Shown here: piece by piece, positions 1 through 11,600 of the stretch
Position numbering within the stretch: the stretch's first letter is position 1
Layout of the letters: every line of letters begins with the position of its first letter
Source: Chondrosia reniformis
Taxonomy: Eukaryota > Porifera > Demospongiae > Chondrillida > Chondrillidae
Direction: 5' to 3'
DNA: 64,000 bases
Assembly: GCA_947172415.1 (NCBI GenBank)
Contig: OX359197.1
Location: 1,488,001 to 1,552,000, forward strand
Notes under the pieces: model-generated
The model's input: the letters and a program-made list of their open reading frames with translations, nothing else
Database searches by the model: none
What the model was told of the DNA's origin: nothing
Position numbers and translations under genes: made by a program

Positions 1-311
1 TACGTATGTACAAGCTGTGACCTAATATGTGTAATATCTTGAAAACATCTCTCCTAATTGTCTTCCTTTATGTAGATAGTAGCTGCTTTGTACTGCCCTT
101 AAACATACAGTGTTCTTGGCAGTTTATCTTAAATAGCGTGTTTATTTTGTGTAACAATCTAATACACACACCTGACACATAGATTCAGCATGTATAATTG
201 CACAAGAGGTGGATATCCTCATCTGATTGGATGGATTGTGAGAGTCGGGATAACCTTGTTTAGCAAAGAACTAAGTGACAAAGTGTTTTGTGTAAACTAC
301 AAATGAAATGA

Positions 312-502
312 TAGAAAATGGATTTCTTCTCACTCTGTTAACCTATCTTTTGAAAGGTTCATCTTTCAAACATTTTGAGCATCTAGAGAATGAAGAAGAC
401 CCTCGGGGTCAAAATTGCTGACACTTAAAAAGATTACTACCAACTATGTCTCTAGGTGCTCATGAAGTTTGACAGATGAACATTTCAAAAGATATGATAA
501 AG
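312..502 (+). repeat. Decayed foldback element with hammerhead-like centre (copy 1)
   Basis: Inverted arms (ATCTTTTGAAAGGTTCATC near 343-361 against GATGAACATTTCAAAAGAT near 476-494) flank a central motif at about 391-430, GAAGAAGACCCTCGGGGTC followed by AAAAT. It begins with GGATTTCTTCT, the inverted end of the copy at 18398-18588. The motif has lost the G of the GAAA box, so it is probably dead. Confidence 0.6.
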
Positions 503-1028
503 AGTGTACATACGTACGTATGTTATAGTCACTGTATTTTGTATGACAGCTTGATGACTGTTGATATCCCCAAAATGTCTGTTCCTACAAAAGTGCAGAG
601 CACAAGAAGAGATAGTGCATAAGACCCTTTCCAGTTTATACAAAGACTTTGCTGGTATTATCATCAGGGGTCAAGGATAGGTGGATAGTTTCCTAGCTTA
701 CTACTTTGACCTTTGAAGATCTGTGGGATTCCTGTAGTATGTAGTACATCCCTTTTTAATCAGAATTGATGATTTAAGAATGGTTTGTCTAGCTTGGTCT
801 GTTATTTTGTTTATTTTGGTTGCTCTAATGTGTGTATTAATTTTGTTATTTATACACTGCAAGTGCCACTTGGTAATGTCTTTGTAAAAATTGTGGTCAC
901 TAAATCTGTAGAAATAATTTTTATACCTTTAATTCATTATAATGTGCGTATGTACATACATACCTCTGTAGTCATCCCATCAGAACACAGTAAGTGTATG
1001 TCTAGTAAATATACACTATATATAATGT

Positions 1029-1140
1029 GTATGGATGGATGGATGGATAGATGGATGTATGGATGGATGGATGGATGGATGGATAGATAGATGGATGGAT
1101 AGATGGATGGATGGATAGATGGATGGATTGATGGATGGAT
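1029..1140. repeat. GGAT/GATG tetranucleotide microsatellite
   Basis: Long run of ATGG/GATG units with occasional GATA variants. It creates low-complexity open frames on both strands that I do not regard as genes. Confidence 0.95.
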
Positions 1141-1385
1141 AGGTGAAACAATGGATGGAATGATTGATGGTTTTAGATCAAGTTGATCATCTTGCATATC
1201 TCAATTTTAGCGACTGACTGACTTGGAAATGATGAATAGATGTGAGATTGAAACTGCTATATTTCTGTGTACAAAGCCTTAATGAAAGCTGTAGTTCCAT
1301 TTTACAGGTTCATTCTTTTCTGTAACCTTGTAGGCAGTTAACCTATGAAGGTGGGCTTCTTATTGACCTAGAGAGTCTATAGAAA

Positions 1386-2057
1386 TACAGTGAACTCCTT
1401 CTAATATTGAGCTCCCTTAAAATATACACCTCTTTTCCATAGGCAATTCTCCATGCATGAAATTGTTTTTCTAGTTATAAAGTATTTTTATTACGGAAAA
1501 AACAGATGACTCCCTTTTCCATGCTTTTTGAGAAAAATGCAAATTCAATATGATTCAAATTTGTAAAGAATAGAAGAGAAATAAATCTTGGTGTAGTAGT
1601 GTTTCTCAAAGTGAAGTCAATATAATTATATAGTAAAGGCCTTTTAACTATTTTTCCCTGATGTTCACTTTTGCACTTCTGTGAATCCCCAGAAGGAACT
1701 TTAAACTATTTACAGTAAAAGTAACGACCTACACTCAAAGCCTATGTACGTAAAAATGGCCACCTATACAATCAGAGTTAACTGGTTACTAGTATTTATG
1801 TACTACATGTACTGTAGTTTCAATGCACATAATATGTATTAATAACTTAATAAGATTTGCATGAGCTAGCTACTTACGTATGTTTTTCCTTTTCTGATGT
1901 ACCGAATATCATTCATTACAAAAATGTAATACGCATACAAAGAATGGCAAAACATACATTTTATTCAAATGGGGATTGTAACTGTTAATAATGTAGGCCA
2001 GTTTCCTACATAAGTACGTATATCCCACGATGTTAGTATTAGAGGGAGTTCATTGTA
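1386..2057. mobile_element. pogo/Tigger-like MITE
   Basis: The left end TACAGTGAACTCCTTCTAAT and the right end ATTAGAGGGAGTTCATTGTA are inverted copies of each other, with TA at each outer edge as expected for a Tc1/mariner-superfamily target duplication. About 670 bp long, no transposase frame inside. The TIR start CAGTG(G)AACT is typical of pogo-type elements; the assignment rests on that alone. Confidence 0.65.
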
Positions 2058-3384
2058 CCCTTGGGTATGCAAGTGTTTACCAGAAAGTTGTTAAATAACT
2101 ATTGTCAAATATAATTATAGAAGCTGTAGGCTGAAGCCACAATTTGATTACCTACAGAATGCTTAGAGCTACACGTGGTTCACTGTAATCTAAGAATAGT
2201 GGAATAAGGATTCTAAAGACAATTGTATTTTTTAATATATTAAGTTTAAGAATTATAGAATACATACAGTAAGTACATCAAAGTAAAGACAATTGAAAGA
2301 ATCAAAGATGAGCCCACTAAAAGACAATGTTAAAAGGATTTATTATTTATAGTCAGCTAAATAAAACAATAAACGATATTTGCTCCTGCATGCGTTGCCG
2401 TTGAAATCAAAATGACCATTGTCAAGTCAGTTCTGGAATGCTTAGAGGCCATCTCTTAGATCTACTTTGTATAGTTATAATCTCAATGAAAGCGGCAGAT
2501 TATGAAGGTGGAAAACACCTATAAATGTACAATTGATGTGAGAAAATAATGGCGGATTGCAGATTTGGCAGTTGGCGGATTACATAGATACTTGTAGTAT
2601 ACAAATGAATTTGTTCTTTACAAATTCAAGCAGATTTTGTGGTTTGATGTATTAAGCGGGGGCAGATTATCCAGGTTACATTGTATGTATAAATTGAAGC
2701 TAATGGATATTGTACATATATATGTGCCCTGATAAGTGAATTTAGTAGCATTTACGTATGTCGTTAACCATTAACCTTTATCCAACCCTTTTCAATATTA
2801 CAAATGCGGAGTCAATTTTAATGAACTGTAGCTATTACGACTTGCAATATTCAGTTAGCTAAATGTAAAGTAGTTATACGTATATCAATCGCTTTATTAT
2901 TGCTAATTAAGATCTAATCAAAAAGTGATATTTAACTGTTAACTCCTATCTATCCTCTTTTATGTGATTACTTGTGGTTTGATTATTGCTTTGACTTCAT
3001 ACATACATAAGTAGGCTTGGAGAGAATGGGCAGAATCATATGTGTTTGCAAATGTACTGACAAACTATTTGCCATCTCTCCTATTGTTAACTGTCAAATC
3101 ATCTTGAAAGTTTAGTAGTACTCATTTTAAATAAATAAACTTGAGGGAATTGAAAAACTGTATCAAAGCTTTCAATATGCCTAAAAGAAATTTGAAAGTA
3201 TATATCTGTACCCTGATGATGCAGCTGCACATTCGCCATTATTCATTCCCCTGATATGACTTTTTGAGGTGTGAGATGGTTGAAAGCTGACATACCTATA
3301 AGTGACCTTTGGCCAAGTGGGATATGTTAAGTAAACAAGGCGGAGCCTGCAGTCCCAATTGTTTATGTAACTATATTAATCAGG

Positions 3385-3742
3385 GTGATGTGTCACTGAG
3401 CCTGGGTGCTGTGTCACTGAGCCTGGGTGCTGTGTCACTGAGCCTGGGTGATGTGTCACTGAGCCTGGGTGATGTGTCACTGAGCCTGGGTGCTGTGTCA
3501 CTGAGCCTGGGTGCTGTGTCACTGAGCCTGGGTGCTGTGTCACTGAGCCTGGGTGCTGTGTCACTGAGCCTGGGTGCTGTGTCACTGAGCCTGGGTGCTG
3601 TGTCACTGAGCCTGGGTGCTGTGTCACTGAGCCTGGGTGCTGTGTCACTGAGCCTGGGTGCTGTGTCACTGAGCCTGGGTGCTGTGTCACTGAGCCTGGG
3701 TGCTGTGTCACTGAGCCTGGGTGCTGTGTCACTGAGCCTGGG
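3385..3742. repeat. 21-bp minisatellite, about 17 copies
   Basis: Unit GTGCTGTGTCACTGAGCCTGG, with a few copies carrying GATG in place of GCTG. The near-identical copies and a unit divisible by three keep both strands open for over 110 codons. The predicted heptapeptide repeats have no flanking gene structure, so I call this non-coding. Confidence 0.95.
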
Positions 3743-5602
3743 TAGGATGAGAATAAGAAACGTGGCAGTAGGAAAAAAGGACTGGTCTAAATGTCCATAA
3801 GTATAAGTAGTATGCAGGAGAGCAATAAATAAATACCAAAATCATACAGAAAATGGGAATGGGTACGTATAATGCATAGAGTAAGAATTATTTGTTTTTG
3901 GAAAACATGCATATATGAATATACGAATCAACAAAATGAGTTCTTGATTTACTGTATATACGTATTTGCCTCCTAATTTGACAGAGTTGGTTGTTTTATC
4001 TATATCCAATAGGAACGGGACACATGACTGCCTATTTCATTATTTGCTAATAAGGTTACTTGTAGAGGTCTGTAGAAAGCCCATTTAAACTATTCAATGT
4101 GCCAGCTACTCAATGTCTTTAGTATTTTACTTTCAGTTTGCATTGGTCATCAGCCCATCTCAGCCGTGACTAACGTGCTTTATTTGTGAAAATTAGAATA
4201 ACTTAAAAACAAACGGTTTCTCTAAAGAATGTAATATAATTATATTTACGTATGTTCTCTTTAAGCCCAACACTAGCCAAAGTCTAAAATATATGACCAA
4301 GTTGTTGTGGTTATGTGAACATACTTTTTATCATTACATATGTTCTGGAAACACGTAATTTCTGGTTGCTGGTGAGTTCATGTGAAACTGTTCACACAGG
4401 ATAAGAGACAAGAGAAAATACACTAGAGATGTGGTTCCGTTTACTGGTAGCAGATCCTTGTACCTAGTTCTAGGTGACAAAGTGGAAATTATACTTCAGA
4501 TGTTTTGAGCTGCCTTTGCCATATGCATGTGCTTAAGGCAATGTGAGAAGAAGAGAAGTAGAAGGAGAAACTCTTATATCTTTTCACTTCCCTATACGCC
4601 TATACTCTAAAGTAGATGTAGCATGTAAGATAAATGGTGATTATTCATGACTTGGAGGTGCACGAGTTTCAAAGTTTTGCTAACATTTTATTGTTATTCA
4701 ACTGTTTAAGTAAAGTTTTAAAGCTAGTAGTTTTGTAATATACATACGTATGTATATTATAATACAATGGGGGATTGAAACGTTTGAAAGGAAAACATAT
4801 TCAGTTTCTAATTCAATTTATTATAAGTCTAAATGAAAAATGACTGATTTTCTGTTTTGTAAACTCTTTTATGGGGTAATAATCATTTAGTCCATTCTAC
4901 ACATGTACCTACGTACATATTAAAAGAACAACTTGAACAATTTACAATACAGGGAGTATACTCTCTTTAAGCAATGAAACTTCAAGGTCAGACCAAACTC
5001 AATTAACAATTTACAAGAAAATCGTGCCATGTACTTGTGATGTTTGAGGCTTAATTGGCATTTGCAAATCCCTATCAGTTTCAGTTTATTATTTCTTCAA
5101 TTTTTAGTAACACTTGACTGTTTGTTTCTTCTAATTTTCAGTTTTTTGGTTAATTTATTGTTCTGGTATCTGTACAGGTTGGATTAGATGCAGATCATTC
5201 TGTAGAGAGGCAGGGTTTAACTTAGTGATGCAATGTTAGGACTTGGGTGCTGAATCTGGTTTACTGGTCTTATAAATGTTAAATAATCATGATTATGGCA
5301 TTGTATGATATACATAAGATATGCTAGCATCATTTACTTTACAAACAAAAGCCTTAACGGAACCTTGTTACTCCTTGCCTTAGTTTACTAAGACGAGGTG
5401 TATTTGGCTTGGACAACCCTCAGTCAGTTGCTAGTTTGATTGTTCCGATAATTAGCTCTTGCTTAATTGACATTTGGATAATTAATGTTCAACTATATCT
5501 AATGGTGTTGTTCATGTATTATGGTATTGCAAACATTTCTTACTGGTTTACATAATATACTTCTTAGGTAATGTGCTTACTTTATTCTTCATTTATATGC
5601 AG

Positions 5603-8600
5603 GGATACAGTTGTATGGTGGACAGCCTAGAGAAGACCATTGCCTATTATAGTGAGGCAGCCACTAGGATGTCAAGTACTGTTAAAAAGGTCGATCAGCT
5701 AATAAGGAACAAACGGTACTGACTAGTAATCTAAAGCACCCTTTTCTATATATGTACTACACCTTACAAGGCCTATACCTGGTGAGATCCTTACATGAGG
5801 CTCCTACTGGGCCATTCTTCTACTCTTCTTCTTCTCCACTGGACCAGACAGCTGTCTCTGGGAATTTCACCCTTCATCAGTGACCCTGGGAATCTTTGTC
5901 TTCTTCTTGATCTTTTGTGAGTCCTTGAAGACAACACAAGAGGGAACTAAACCTAGGTAGCTAGAGCTTTGCACGGGGATGACTTATCTTCATTTTTAGA
6001 CCTGCTTTAATGTTTGAGATGAGAATGGATTTTTTTTGATTTCAGTAACAACTGAATACATTTCTAATGCATAAGCAGCACTTTCTAAATGATTTTAAAT
6101 AATTTTAAACAATGTTCAAGTAACTGATGATTAACGGTGAACTGATGCTTTTCTAAAGTTTTACATCAAATTTTACATTGAATTAGTACTGTACGTATGT
6201 GCATATCTTTTGAAAGGATCATCTTTTGACTTTTAGAGCATCTAAAGATGCAGTTTATTGTCTCTCTTGAGTGTCAGACATTTTGACCTCGAGGGTCTTC
6301 TTTAGTCATGCTCTAAACGTTGTCCTTTCAAAAGATAAGTTTGACACAGTTAGATGAAATCCTTATTATATTAGTACACACAATATATATATATACATAG
6401 CTACTCTACTTATTACAAGATTGACTGGAATGTTCAAAATGTGATTGTGTGTATACAGTACATATAGTATATAAATATTGATTGGGATGTATGTAGTTGT
6501 AATTCATTTTTGACATATAATTACTATCCACCCATTTGCTGTATTATTACATATTAAGCTCTTTAATTTTTTTTATCAATTATGTATTTTATAATCACTT
6601 TGACTACATATGTACGTACGTATATGTACGTGATATGTCGATTGGAGCTATTTGCAACTAAAATTGGGATAGATTGAACGTTTCGACCCGTAGGTCTTCA
6701 TCAGCAATATACGTATGTATGTATATGGTCAATTTTTCATGAAAATGTAGCCTTAAGTGTTTCATTGGTAGTAACCATAGTTACATACTTATGTACATAC
6801 TCATTATTGCTAATGAAGACCTACGGGTCTCAACGTCCAATCCTTGAATTTTTGTTGCAGATGGCTCAAATAAACAATCAACTTTACATATATACATACT
6901 GTATGTATGGAGATTCGTTATCTAAAGTAATGCTTTCTGACTTTAGGAGTGCACGCAAAGTCTTTGATACCACAAGATTAAAATTAGAACAGGAAGCTCA
7001 TTCGTATGGACTTGATGTGCAGAAGAACAGGAGAAGATATCAGGATGCAAAACATGCAGTAGAAGACTCGAAAACAAAGTATGAATTAGCCTTAACTAAT
7101 CTGAAACCAAAGAAGCAGGATGAGTAAGTTGTGAACTGTCAATCAGCCATGTTGTAGTAGCTCAGTGTAACTTGGTGTAACATGCAAAGAGAACGAATAA
7201 TTTGATTTACAAAAATCATGACAACAAACATTGCCCACTGAACAAACTGATTATTGCTGACTGATTTACTGTATGTTGTGTTTATGTTGTTATGTTTATG
7301 TTGTTTATACTATTGTGGGTGCCTGGAAGAGTAGCCTCTTGGCTAAAGGCTTCCCACATTAAATAAGATTCCTAATCCAAATCTTAATCATGGGACTGCC
7401 ACTTTCTGTACTCAATTAATTAGCTGCTTTGTTGGGCTTATATAGTCATAATCTTAACGCTTCTGGGCCCTTATGTACGTATGTATCCTCAAAATTCTAA
7501 AGAATGATAGAGGAGGAGCTTATGGTGCTGTACGAGAAGGACAGAATTTAATGGCCGTCCTATAGCAGTGAAAACTGGCCACGGCGAGATAGCTTGAAAA
7601 TCTAAGCTTCCTAAACACCACTATTTACAGGAATGTTTATTTTTGTCATATCTGTGTATGAGCCTGTATTACTGTATACTGTATATATATCTGCGGGACG
7701 AGTTCAACCACCGAAAGTAAGAATCAAAACAATAGAGGGAATATCACAGGCAGTTCGTAATAATTTCCTGTATTTCTACTATGATCTATGAATACAATTA
7801 GTGTAGCTGTTTTCACAGAATGCATAGTGAATGGACGTATACCTCCGGATATGTTTACCTAAATATTAAAATGTTTCACAAGAATGCATTATTTTCATCT
7901 TTTTGATTTGGGAATTCCTTGACAGCCACAATTAGGTAGCAATAAAAAGGAAGTATTGTTATGTATAAATGGGATAGGGTATATACATTTTCCCCACTAT
8001 TTTTATAAGTAATATATTGTATTGACAACTGTTACTTTAATTTGCTATATTTTGTATATTACCTAGTTAATTTACATTCAACATACACCGTATATGCATT
8101 ATACTTGAATCCTAAACCTTACTTCGATTAGTCTGGACTGCTACCTTCCCCTCCCTTGCCCCCCAGTGCTATGGACGGTCATAGCAGGACTTGAATCCTA
8201 AGCCTTACTGCAATTAGTCTGGACTGCTACCTTCCCCTCCCCCCCTCCCGGTGCTATGGACGGTCATAGCAGACCAGACTATGCTGCAATAGGTGTAGTG
8301 TATTGGACTAGTTTAGTGCAAATCAAAGATGTTAATAAGTACGTACATTTTTCAAATTTGAAATCTTTTATGAAATGTTTGAAATGTGTCTGAAATCATT
8401 CAGTTTTTTACCTGCAGAATGTACTAAGACAATAGTTTCTTCTAATTAACTGTGCCCAACTTAACTCTTGGAAGTTCATTAGGTGATTGTCTGCATTTTG
8501 GTTTTTGATGTTTTAACTCAGTGAATTTCGTCAGGGAAAGGTTAAACCAACTGCAACATTTCAAAAATCAATAGAGATGAAAAGTCTAATGCACAATTTT

Positions 8601-11600
8601 CCCATGTGTTATGCCTATTCTGTAATAAAGCCTATAGGGAACTAAAGCTGGAGAGAGCTTTGGATGAATATACAGGAGTCTTCTCTTTCTTCTGGGCCAG
8701 ACAGCTGTTTCTGGGAATTCCACCCTTCATCAGTGACCCTGGGAGTCTTTGTCCTTTTCTTGATCCTGATCTTTTGTGATCCTTGATCCTGATCTTTTGT
8801 GATCCTTGATCCTGATCTTTTGTGATCCTTGATCCTGATCTTTTGTGATTCTAGATGATTTTCCAAAGAGGTATAATGCCTACTTATTAGTACATATAGA
8901 AACAGACAATTTGCAAATATTTAGAGATTTTTGCTCTTTGCTACTAGTGTATCACTTTTGTTTGCATTTTTTATAATTTTAATGCAGAGCAAGAAAATCC
9001 TATCAGAAAAAGTCTGAAACTTTGCTAAATTCCCATAATGACTATATTATTGCCATATCTAATGCCAATTGTAATGAAGAGTCGTACAAATCAATTCAGC
9101 TGCCTCTTTGCCTTGACATATTTCAGGAGAGAACAGAAACAATGCACAAACAATGGTGAGTCATGTCTGCTATTCTAGAGAGAGGTACATACGTACGTAC
9201 ATAGTACAAGTATTCGGGATCTTTCTGACCACAAAAAGACATAAAATTTATAAAAAAAATACACACATATGTACTGTACGTTATTTAGTATAATCTATTT
9301 TTCAGAATTATTATAGTCTTTCTTATAGTCACCTTCAAAAACCTATTGCTTTCACTATTATTTTAATCCTCTTATGTGTACAATAGTAAACAGTATTTTA
9401 AGTGACATTTGTTTACTTTGCTCTATATAATCTAAAAAGCTCATTCTTGTCCATTATGCATGGTTTAGGAAAGATGCAATACACGAATATGTTGCTGCTC
9501 TGGATATTTCTCACGAAATGATTGAGTATTACAGACCTTATTACAACAAAATGGAGACAATTGACACAGTTGCTGAATACCAGAGCTTCATTGCAGCAAA
9601 CCGGTAATACAAGTGGCCATTTTATGCAGTAGCTAGTGTAATGGGTGTTAGGAGTATCTAGAATGTGATTTGACTTGCATAATTCACAAATGTGATTGCT
9701 TCATCTTTCCTTTGTATTTGTAATTCTATTTTAACCTACCAATTTAAAAACTACTATTCTTTAAAACCTAATTGGCTTTGGAAAAGAGAAGCCATTTAAA
9801 ATTCATTTACTGAGACATTCTTGAACACTTTGAATGTTTCTTATGGATGTTTGTCTTGCACTTAATTGATATTAAATTTCTACTCAGTATACTCTGTATA
9901 CTGTTGGCTACATATGTGGCTTGTGAGTACATTTCTGAGGCAACACAGGCATGCAGTAGGATTACTGAACAACTTCTGAACTAAGATCCACTGATTGCCT
10001 AATACAAAGTCTTAATTATTGTATGCAGTATGTATATATGTGATACAGGGCTGCTAAGAGGGGGAGGGGGGCATTCCTTGATTGATTTGCCCTCTAGACT
10101 TTTAGTAAACCCCTAAACTGCTTCGACACCCTCATACCATTGCCCTCCCCCTCCCCCCTAAAGTTTGAAAATTTTCCCTTGCCCCAAGTTCTGCATGGTT
10201 GTACAACCAGTGGAGTGGAAAGTAGGTAACATTTGCATACTGTTTATGTAGTGATGAAGAACCTTTGACTATGGAAATCCATCAGTTTGATCCAACTATT
10301 ATGGAGTACTGTAGCCTTGATCTAGGGGAACCTGGAACAATCTGTGTTAGAGATCTTAACAAAATAGAAGTTCAACAAAGGTACCTGTTTATGTACCCAC
10401 CTACTTATGTCATATAGAATATTGTACTTGCTCCACACTACTGCGCAAGCATAATAATATACATTTTAGCGACCATTTGGTAAGAGGTCCAATGTAATTG
10501 TCATCTTACAAGTAAAAGCTAATGCAGCGAGGCGATATGTATGCATTGTGTATGCACGAAAGTTTGTTAATATGAGTGTGATTGTGTATCTATAGAATGA
10601 CTAAGGCACAGAATAATATGGATGACATAGCTCACAAGCTCAACAGCAAAGTGGGTTTCTCATTGCTCTTATGTTTCCATACTTGTGCATGCAGTAGTAC
10701 ATAGATTAACAAGCCATGACACATACGTACCTACGTATATTGGTTGTGCAAGCTATACACAATCAGAGGGGGGCAGTGGGGACTTCAAGGGGACTTCAGG
10801 GGGACTTCAGCTCCCCATCTCTGAAGAGCTGAGGACTTTATCCCCCTCATTCTGAAGCTTAATTAGCCCAGGCTTCCACTAATGAGACTTTACAACAAGT
10901 TCAGTAGCAGTAAAAATATGCGTTATATTTCTCAGCATATGTACATCCTGTCGGCATTAATTCCTTGTTAAACTCTTATCATCTAAATGTGTCTACTAGA
11001 CTCTTGAATTAGAAAGAATACAAGCTGAAATAAGTGGTCAGGCTGGTCAGACTGTATCCAGTGCTAGTGAGGACAAACCCAAAGATGTTATGATTGCAAT
11101 ATTAAGAGAGGAGATTGAGGATTTGAATGCTAAACATAGGCGTTATGAGGTGATTTATAACTCCACAGTCTGTGTATATGTTGCCATAGCTACTGAAATT
11201 TGCAATTATTTACTGATTGTGAAATGTACGTATGTAATGAGTGTCTTTGAATATTCATTAATTGTTCTATTGGGATCGTAAAGGATGTTTTGAATAGAGG
11301 ATGTTAAACAGGTGTACGTACGTACTGGTCAGATGGTTACAGTTTTTTAAATCATATTTACATCAAGGACTACCAACTTGGGGTACTTGTTATCAGGATT
11401 GCTTATCAAGCAAAAATTACATGTAGTCTTTTCTAAAATGTATTCTTTTATTACATAACCTCCAGAATTGCTTTAAAAGGTTAAAGTATGTATGATTCTA
11501 AATTAATATATTTATAGATTTATACTTGAATAATCTAACACACCATATTTCAGCATGTGACATCTACATTAGAGTAAGAGGCCTATAGGGATCTAAATTT

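Larger units (their letters stand above)
1..5602. other. Region without a recognised exon, upstream of the Fer-like kinase
   Basis: I searched for the missing first 60-70 residues of the kinase's F-BAR domain and did not find them here. The stretch is AT-rich and holds a ribozyme-like foldback (about 312-502), a GGAT microsatellite, a pogo-like MITE (1386-2057), further short pogo-like fragments near 2450-2690 and a 21-bp minisatellite (3385-3742). It may be the first intron(s) of the kinase gene, or intergenic DNA. The two open frames over the minisatellite and the two over the microsatellite are products of repeat length being compatible with translation. Confidence 0.6.
6645..6870. repeat. 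Foldback with two head-to-head hammerhead-like motifs
   Basis: The left arm runs from GCTATTTGCAACTAAAATT to the motif at 6673-6708; the right arm is its diverged inverse, from the motif at 6806-6841 to TTTTTGTTGCAGATGGCT. About 100 bp of AT-rich spacer separates them. The element lies in a kinase intron and ends about 75 bp before the exon at 6947. Confidence 0.75.

Noticed and set aside
3309..3800. Long open frames with heptapeptide repeats on both strands
   Set aside because: They are translations of the 21-bp minisatellite; unit length divisible by three keeps frames open.
5172..5223. Possible upstream kinase exon after CTGTACAG
   Set aside because: The frame closes quickly and does not resemble the missing F-BAR start.
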